Source of the DNA: Cololabis saira
Lineage: Eukaryota; Chordata; Actinopteri; Beloniformes; Belonidae
Direction of reading: 5' to 3'
Assembly: GCF_033807715.1 (NCBI RefSeq)
Contig: NC_084599.1
Coordinates: 3,844,625-3,908,624 of the forward strand
DNA length: 64,000 nucleotides
Shown here in pieces: positions 44,701 to 53,700 of the stretch. Positions within the stretch are counted from its first letter, which is position 1. Every line of letters starts with the position of its first letter. The notes below the pieces were generated by a model. It did not search any database. It was given only the letters and a program-made list of their open reading frames with translations, and was not told where the DNA came from. The position numbers and the translations under genes were made by a program.

Positions 44701-47700
44701 GAGAGGGAGCGGACACGCTGCCGTCGCCACGGATGTGCTGGCAGGAGAGAGGAGCGGACACGCTGCCGTTCACACGAATGTGTCGGTGGGAGCGGTCACG
44801 CTGCCGTCACCACGGATGTGCCGGTGGGAGAGGGGAGCGGACGCGCTGCAGTCACCACGTAGGTGTCGGTGGGAGAGGGGAGCGGAAACGCTGCCGTCAC
44901 CACAGCGAGCACGCTGCCGTCACCACCAATATGCTGGCGGGAGAGGGGAGCGGCCACGCTACCGTCAGCACGGATGTGTCAGTGGGAGAGGGGAGCAGAA
45001 ACGCTGCCGTCACCACAGCGAGCACGCAGTCATCACCGCCAATATGCAGGCGGGAGAGGGGAGGGCCACGCTTCCGTCAGCACAGATGTGTCAGTGGGAG
45101 AGGGGAGCGTAAACGCTGCCGTCACCACGGATGTGCTGGTAGGAGAGACGAGCGGACACGCTGGCGTCCACACGAATGTGTCGGTGGGAGCGGTCACGCT
45201 GGCGTCCACACGAATGTGTCGGTGGGAGAGGGGAGCGGTCACGCTGCCGTCACCACGGATGTGCCGGTGGGAGAGGGGAACGGACGCGCCGCCATCACCA
45301 TGTAGGTGTCAGTGGGAGAGGGGAGCGGAAACGCTGCCGTCACCACAGCGAGCACGCTGCCGTCACCGCCAATATGCAGGCGGGAGAGGGGAGGGCCACG
45401 CTACCGTCAACACGGGTGTGTCAGTGGGAGAGGGGAGCGGAAACGCTGCCGTCACCACAGCGAGCACGCTGCCGTCACCGCCAATATGCCGGCGGGAGAG
45501 GGTAGGGCCACGCTGCCGTCACCACGGCTATGAGAAAAGGCAAAAAAAGGTGTTTGTGTTTTTTTTTTTTCAAAAAAGAAAAAAATAACCCTTTTCTGTC
45601 TTCCTCTTTTTTTTTTTTTTTTTTTTTAAAGAAAAAAATAATCTGCAAGGAAAAAATAATGTTGTCACATTAATAAAGTGGGAGAGGGAGCGAAACGCTG
45701 CCGTCACCACAAATGTGCCGGTGGGAGAGGGGCGTGGCCTTCACCACGGCTGTAAGAAAGACCAAAAAAGGTGTTTGTGTTGTTTTCTTTTTTTCAAAAG
45801 AAAAAAATAATCCTTTTCTGTCTTCTTTTTTTCCTTTTTTTTTTTTTTTTTTCAAAAGAAAAAAATAATCTGCAAGGAAAAAATAATGTTGTCACATTAA
45901 TAAGTGGGGAGAGGAAGCGAAACGCTGTCTCCCTGCGCAGATTGTGATCAGGTGTCAGGCGCAGCTTGACAGCTTACCTTCTGTCAGCTGGGCAGGGGGG
46001 CGGGGCGGGGAGACGCCGCCGCAACCCGACACCATCAATACCGCGCCGGCCACAGCTCCTCGGAGGACGAAAAAAATCGTTACTCCTACCTGAACGGCAC
46101 GAAGCTGCACAGAGGCCGGCGGGTTTTTAGGGAGGAAAGGAAGAAGCTTCACAAAGCTCCTATTTCCGTCCTGTACTTCAGACGCGCGATGCGAGAAGAA
46201 TAAGGAGTCGATCCCATGCTGACGCCGGAAGATATACCCTTCCGGGGGTCATGCAGGGGTCACGGGTGACGTGACATTGTTGGTATTGTACTCGACATGC
46301 GCATGCGCGAGGGAAGATATCCAGTGCTTACAGCACCGCCTGGCGGTCAGTAGGGACGAAATAAAACAGACTTTTGCTGCCATTGTTGGTTGAATAAAAT
46401 CGCCGCTGTTCTCGCGCTGACTCCCGCTTCCTGACTCAGACGTCTGACTCCAACCCCCCGACCAATCGGTGGCCTGTAGTGTGATGATGTCAGATACAGC
46501 CGACTCAGCAGCTTAGAACCTCAGCAGAATAGTTACAGAAAAGTATCTACTCTGTACGGCTCCACTCGCCTCGGCCTGTAGTGGAGAAGCGCAGGACGGG
46601 GGCGTGGCGGGTAGAGGCGCGCAGAGTAGGTACTAGTGGAAAAGGGCCATTAGTGACAGGGACATGTCTATCAGGGTGTGCAAACATCTAAAACATGTTG
46701 GATAGGGGCCCGCCTGGTCTAGTACCTGCACTCTTTTACTATGAAGGCCTGTTGCTGTAACGTGCAGAATGAGGCTAGGCATCGCAACGCCTATATATAT
46801 ATATATATAAATATATATATATATGATTAAAGAGGGACTTGTAAAGTCCCTGCACTTGCTTTTAACCATCATCGTGCCCCCGGTGTTAGAACAGAAGTTT
46901 ACAATCCACCTGGAGACCAGATTACAGGTTTTTTTGTTCCTGCTATTTTACCAGGGAGCAGACAAATAGTGAACACAGGAACATCCAGACAGAGTAGGTA
47001 GGTGAGAGCTGAGAACGCGGAGGTCACCTGACTGAAAGTCCTCGGTGGCTCCTTGTTGGAGTCCGTGGCGTCTGCCTGCAGGCGAGGAGGACGTCCTTGT
47101 TCAGACACAGAACCACAGCTCTGGACGGCCGTGGGCGGAGGAGTCACACCAATAACCTGAACACAGAGGAAACCATCACCACATCTCAAATGATGGAAGG
47201 AAAAATGAAAACTCAACACCACAATAACAGGCATGAGCAGTACTGGAGTTGAGGGGGGATGAGGGGGGATGAGGGGGGCTGCTATCCCCCCCTGAAATAA
47301 AAACAGTCCAAATCCTCCCCCCTGAAATAAAAACGGTCCAAATCATCCCCCCCTGAAATAAAAACGGTCCAAATCATCCCCCCTGTAAAACTGCCATCCC
47401 TCCTTTCCATCCCTAATGTCATTTCATCAACGAATGTGGTTTTACTGCTATTTCAACATTTAGAGTCATCACCAGAAAAATAACACCAGAAAAATAACTT
47501 ATTTGACAATTTTCACCTGTTTCAAGTAGATTTTCACTTGAAATAAGTAGAAAAATCTGCCAGTGGAACAAGATTTATCTTCTTATTACAAGCAAAAAAA
47601 TCTTGTTCCACTGGCAGATTTTTCTACTTATTTCAAGTGAAAATCTACTTGAAACAGGTGAAAATTGTTGTTTTTTCCAGTGATGAGTCTTGTTTTAAGT

Positions 47701-50700
47701 GTAATGAGATTTTCTTTTACTAAAATGAGACATTTTAACTAGAAATAAGACAAATATTGTTGTTAAGATTGTGAGTTTTTGCAGTGATCCATGTTACTTA
47801 TCCTGTGAAGGACAGAGTCATATTGATAAGTTCAGAAAAGTGTTTTTTATTGTTGTGTTTTGATGTATTTGATGTAAGCCCAGTGGATATTTAAAGCTTA
47901 CAGAAGGCTGCATTTAACTGCTGCTATGTCATTCCTGCAGTATTTCTGCAGGTGTTTTGGTCACTGCTATTATTTGTAATCTATTATATTATTTGTAATC
48001 AGCACAAATTATCTGTCCCCATATGATAAAATCCACCGTTGCCCTGATTTTTTTTTTTTACAACTCCAGTACTGGGCATGACCACACTGTAAGCAGCGTC
48101 CACACACAATCTAATCAAGTTCTTCTTACAACTGAGACTCAACTGGTTTTTGAGACATTCATATATGGACATTATGAATGAAATTACACAGAACTTGGTT
48201 TGATGCTAAACAATACTGTATTGGTTGTCAGCATCAAAGTGTAAGATACAGACCATGGAGTATCTTTGGACTCCAACCACCAAATCTAACTGGCGTGTAA
48301 CTGTTTAACCCGCCAGGACTGTAGATGATATTTTGTCGTGGACTAGTTAGTTTTACTCTTGGTGTTTAGAAGTTGTCAGGACGATTTTCATAGTTGAAAC
48401 TGGTGGACTTTAATTTTGATAGGTATTACAGCGCCACCTAGAGGCCTACAAAAGTCCCTCAGAATTGTGAGAGGTCTTATCAGGGTTCTGTGTCTACATA
48501 GCAGCTTTGGTGAGTAAATAAAGAATTGCTTCTGCTGCCCAGACACTGCGAGGTTAAAAGTCATCTGCTCAATTGATGAATGGGACATTATATGCTCGAA
48601 AGGCCCAATTTCAGACCATTAACACTCGGCTGCGCTTAATACAGTACAACTGGATAATGAGAGTATACTTCACTCCTGTAAAATTACATAGATTTGATCC
48701 TAATATCCCTGACTTCTGCTATAAATGCAATGATTATCAAGGTACTTTATATCACTGTCTACGGCAGGAGTCGGCAACCCGCGGCTCTTTAGTGCCGCCC
48801 TAGTGGCTCCTGGAGCTTTTTCAAAAATGTTTGACCTTTTTTTTCCTTTTTGCTTCCTTTTTTTTCTCTTTTTTTCTCCCTTTTTTTCTTCCTTTTTTCT
48901 CCTTTTTTCTTCTTTTTTTCCTTTTTTTCTTCCTTTTTCCTTTCTCCTTTCCTTTTTAATCTCGACATTTCAACTTTTTTCTTGAAATTGTACTTCAACA
49001 TTAATCCCGACATTTCAACTTTTTTCTCGAAATTTTGCCTTTTTTCTCGACATTTCAACTTTTTTCTCGACATTTCGACCTTTTTCTCGACATTTCAAAC
49101 TTTTTCTCGACATTTCGACCTTTTTCTCAACATTTCGACTTTTGTCTCGACATTTCGCTTTTCACTTTTTTGCGGCTCCAGACATATTTGTTTTTTGTGT
49201 TTTTGGTCCAATATGGCTCTTTCAACATTTTGGGTTGCCGACCCCTGGACTAAACCAATCAATATTATCCTGGAAAACTCACCTACTGGGTCAAGAAAAA
49301 GCCCTTTGAATTTGATGATATATGGGGAAAGTTCTTAGCTTTTCTTAAAAATGGTGATATTGATGAGGCCTTGTAAACATGAATATACGGTGAGGTGACC
49401 TGAAGAAGCATCGTGGAGATAAATACTTACATTTTAATTATGTCTCGTATTTTTAAATTTAGATTGTTATTATGATTTCTGTTACGAGCTTGTTTTCATT
49501 TTGTTAATGCGTTTCTTATCTTTTTAATGTCCTTGCCTGTAGAGGTCGCACCACAGACAAAATTGTTTTCTTTGTAGTTTTGTTTGTGTTTCACTATTAA
49601 CATGCAAACATTTCAAGTAATGACAGTACACATAGTCTTTAGTTTTCACATGACACACATTTTATTATTTGACAGTTAGTTTCTAATTTGAGTGCACGCA
49701 TTTTAGTTAACAGTCTGTCATTTGATATTATTTGTTAATTGCTTTACTTTTTGTTTCTTACATGGATCTGGAGAGTCCTCCCCTGGCCAAAGGGGGCGAC
49801 GCTGCTTGAGTTGGCCTTTTATCCTGGAGCGGCAGGAAGTGGAAGAGGCCAACTGAGTGTGCCAGAGGGGGGACTCTACCAGCAATGATCCAGTTTCATT
49901 AATTATATTTGACTTTTGGTTTGTTTTGTTTTTGTGAAATAACAATAAGTTTAGTTGAAAATAATTTAGTTATTTAAATCTTTATTGTTATTAGTGTTAA
50001 TTTATGGTATAGAGTTAATTGTTTATTCCTGCCCCCCTTCTGTGTCTTTGTGGGTTAGCCTGTTTGTATATAAACCCTCCTCTTGTGTCTAATGGGAGGT
50101 CAGTTATGTTGAGTTCATGTTAAGTTATTCTTTGTTTCTGTTGACCTCATTTTTGATTTAAAGGAGCATGAGGCTCCTTTTAAGAAATGAGACTCTCTAG
50201 CGCCACCCTTCACCACGACGGCCGTTGGGGGTACTGCAGCCAACAGTGAAGCCGGCACGGGAGAACGGGGAGAACGTGCATGCAGCGTCATGTGACGTCA
50301 CATCCACAGGACAGCGCGGGAAATTCGGGACCGAATTGCAGCACATTTTGCAGCACACAGCCTGTTCAAGGCAACGGAGAGATACACTAGAGGATCATTC
50401 TTTTGGGTTTGGAACACTTCATCTGACATTATTACTAGAAAACTTAAAATGTATAAGGATTTTTTTCATAAATCTTGCCACAATCCGGCCTCAAGCTCCT
50501 TTAAAGGATCCTATTTTTGACAAGTTGTTTTTCCTATGTTTGTACTTTGGAGGTTTATTTTGTTAAGTTAAAGTTATTTTGTAAAATAAACTCCAAGCCT
50601 TCTTTACTTTACACACCTGGTGTTCTGGCGTCTTACTGCTTGGTCCCTCACATTGCCCTTGTCTGATTTTTGGTTGTGTTTTTTAAGGCTGGGACTTTAG

Positions 50701-53700
50701 CGCGTTAATTTAGATTAATTAATTACAGAAAAAATAGCGCGCTAGAAAAAATAGCGCATTTTAATCGCATTAGTTTTTTCCCCTCGGAACGTTCTCACAG
50801 GACGACTTTCACACGGACGGCGCACCAACCAACCAGACCCCTGAGAGAGAGGCTGCGTCCGAAATCGCATACTTCCACCCTAATGATATTTACTGATATT
50901 TACTCAAAAGTGTGCCCAACTTAAGTATACTTTTTAGTATGGCATTTCAGACGCACTGAGAGAGTTATGACACTTACGTGGACTCCCATTGTAAGCTCCG
51001 CGGCGAGATCAAAGCGTTTTACAACTCTCTTTCTCAAGGTTCTGCAACCAACGTGCATTAGGCCGCGTTCAGACTGCAGGCAAATCTGATATATATCTGA
51101 TTCCTTCTCATATCCGATTTTCAGGGCTGACTGTCCACACTGTTTTTAGCAAGTGTCCATATCGGATCTGGCTCTGTTCAGACTGGGCCACATCATGACT
51201 GATCTGACGGGTTGCCGTAGCAACGACGTCGGAGCGGAGGCGTCACCCAGCGCATGTATTGTGTGAAATCATGTATTTTTTTTATATATAAAAAAATCCC
51301 AAAATATCTGTACCGTTCCTGATTGGGTGGGCACTGCGCATCATTTTTAGACATAACAATGAACGCATACCGCAAAAGTGTCTCGGTGGAGGGACCCGAC
51401 GTCACAGAGAAAAGTGTTCAGAACAAAACCAGCAGCAAACTAACAAACCAACCAACAAAGCTCAGAGTTAACAAAACGAACCAGCAATTAATAACTGGCA
51501 GCCCCGCTCCATAACCTGTCCTCCTGATGAGCTGACGGGCTGCAGGTTCAGGCTCACAGCGCGACTGAAGGCTGATTTATGGTTCCGCGTTACACCAACA
51601 CAGAGACTACGGCGTAGGGAACGCGGCGACCCGCACCGTACGTGAAAAATGCGGTCTTTTTTTCTGCTATTAAAACATGACTTGTAATGTGAATGTGCAA
51701 CACTTAAACTACAAATAATAGTTTTTGACGTGACATCAGAGATTGTACATGCTCTCTGTGAAAGAATGAGTAGCTCCACAACTGGAAATGGGTGGGTGGT
51801 TTGGAGCGTCTGGGACAGTCATATCCGATCTGAGTGTTTGGAGCTGTTCAGACTGACACGCATCTGCCCAAATGAGATATGGATCGGATATGAAACTACC
51901 TCCTGGAGGTGGTTCCATATAGTCAAGGACCGAGAAGGTCCTTGACTATAGGCTACTTGTCTCATTCCATGTGCATACTGCATATATTTAATTTACTGCA
52001 CTTTATAGCAAATTGCACTGATTTGTTCTTGGTGAAGCACCACCTTGATAAAAATAAACTGTTTCATGAATTGAACATATGTTTTCACTAGTCAATCATT
52101 CACTCGTATACAAAAATCCATTTGAAACAAACACAAAAAGGAAATCTCATTGTTCTCAGGTCTTGATTGATATTGATTGATATGCGATCAAATTGCGATT
52201 AATTAATTACAAAGCCTGTAATTAATTCAATTAATGTTTTTAATCGAGTCCCAGCCCTAGTGTTTTTGCGTTGTGCTGCCAAATGGGGTTTCTGTATTGT
52301 TGTGTATTATGTGAAAATCGAATAAAAAAATGTTTTATAAATAAAAAAAAAAAAAAGAAAAAGTCCTGTGCTTGTACCAGAGCGTTCCTCTGGACCGGTG
52401 CTGGCTGGAACGTGGAAGGGGCCGTCATCCGGATCAGCGTTGCCTTCTCAGTATGTTTACTCCCAGCAACGGTCGACACCTGAATTACAGACATGATACC
52501 TCATTAAGAACACAGGGTGAGTAAAAGGGAAGTTGTTTTGGAACAAAAGACTAACCAGACGAGGGACCAACCCTGCATCCACCCACCTGCTGGCTCAGTA
52601 TTCTGGGTGTTGGAGTGGCGGTGATGATTCTCTGTCCCTGCTGAGCCTGGGCCAGGGCCTGCTGGGACACCAGCATCAGCTGGCCGCTGTCGCTGCGGAT
52701 CAGCATCATACCTGCAACAACACTTGCATGATCAGCATCATACCTGCAACAACACTTGCATGATCAGCATCATACCTGCAACAACACTTGCATGATCAGC
52801 ATCATACCTGGAACAACACTTGCATGATCAGCATCATACCTGCAACAACACTTGCATGATCAGCATCATACCTGCAACAACACTTGCATGATCAGCATCA
52901 TACCTGCAACAACACTTGCATGATCAGCATCATACCTGGAACAACACTCTAACAGGAAACAGTTTAACAGGAAACAGGCGTTGTGATGAGTCTGAACAGC
53001 CAGCATTGGTGGAGTCCCAATGAACACAGATTTGAGCCGACTGGTCCATCCATTGTCCACCGCATTCGGTCGGTACCTTTAAATGTATCTTTCATCCTAT
53101 AAAGTGGTTTGACTAAAAGCAAATTGTCTCATGTAAATCTGCATCAGCGACTGGCTAAACCAGGGATCGGCAACCCGCGGCTCTACAGCAGCTCTTTAGC
53201 GCCGCCCTAGTGGCTCCTGGAGCTTTTTCAAAAATGTTTGACCTTTTTTTTCCTTTTTTCTTGATTTTTTCCTTTCTTTCTCTTTTTTCTTCCCTTTTCC
53301 TTTCTAATCTCGACATTTCGACTTTTTTCTCAATATTTCAACTTTTTTCTCGACATTTCGACTTTTTTCTCAAGATTTTACTTCAATATTAATCTCGACA
53401 TTTAGACTTTTTTCTCAAAATTTAGACTTTTTTCTCAACATTTCGACTTTTTTCTCAAAGTGCATAATGAAAAAAAGAATCTTCCCCCAGTTCTAACTAA
53501 TATAGAAACATGCAGCATGTGTTTCTTCATTCTAATTCTGATACAAGACTTTTCATTTTTTGCGGCTCCAGACATATTTGTTTTTTGTCCAATACGGTTC
53601 TTTCAAAATTTTGGGTTGCCGACCCCTGGACTAAACCAATCAATATTATCGTGGACAAATGTGTTGATATCTCTAAAAGTCATCAAAAGCCACTGGACTG

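Larger units (their letters stand above)
41901..46363 (-). mobile_element. DIRS-type tyrosine-recombinase retrotransposon, degenerate
   Basis: An inserted block with about 148-bp inverted arms (41941-42092 against 46203-46349, starting tgaccgccaggcggtgctgt) and a third partial arm at 42184-42265. The - strand carries reverse-transcriptase, then tyrosine-recombinase relics in DIRS order. The host MITE continues on both sides. The flanks share only aaac, as expected of recombinase-type integration without a target duplication. It contains an L2 tail, a 45-bp array and a duplication. Confidence 0.88.
41482..46649. mobile_element. Harbinger-type MITE (TTA target) split by a DIRS element
   Basis: TGGCACTTTTCCACTAGTAC at the left, GTACTAGTGGAAAAGGGCCA at the right, TTA at 41479-41481 and 46650-46652. 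The MITE sequence (41482-41900 plus 46364-46649) is colinear with the copy at 54076-54790. A 3-bp TTA duplication fits PIF/Harbinger. Confidence 0.9.
48566..52364 (+). mobile_element. L1-like LINE 3' part, split by three insertions
   Basis: The + strand codes [39 protein letters not shown] and GTLYHCL up to 48764, then [21 protein letters not shown] after the hAT MITE. The 3' UTR is cut by a solo LTR (49480-50652) and a hAT element (50684-52260). It ends in an A-rich tail at about 52340-52364, 14 bp from the taf4b exon 3 donor. Confidence 0.83.

Noticed and set aside
44690..45590. Overlapping + strand ORFs of up to 241 codons in the 45-bp array
   Set aside because: Produced by the 45-bp period; the real coding strand of the DIRS element is the opposite one.
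46790..46825. Possible TATA-box promoter in a TA-rich run
   Set aside because: It is a plain (TA)n microsatellite, with no gene start nearby.
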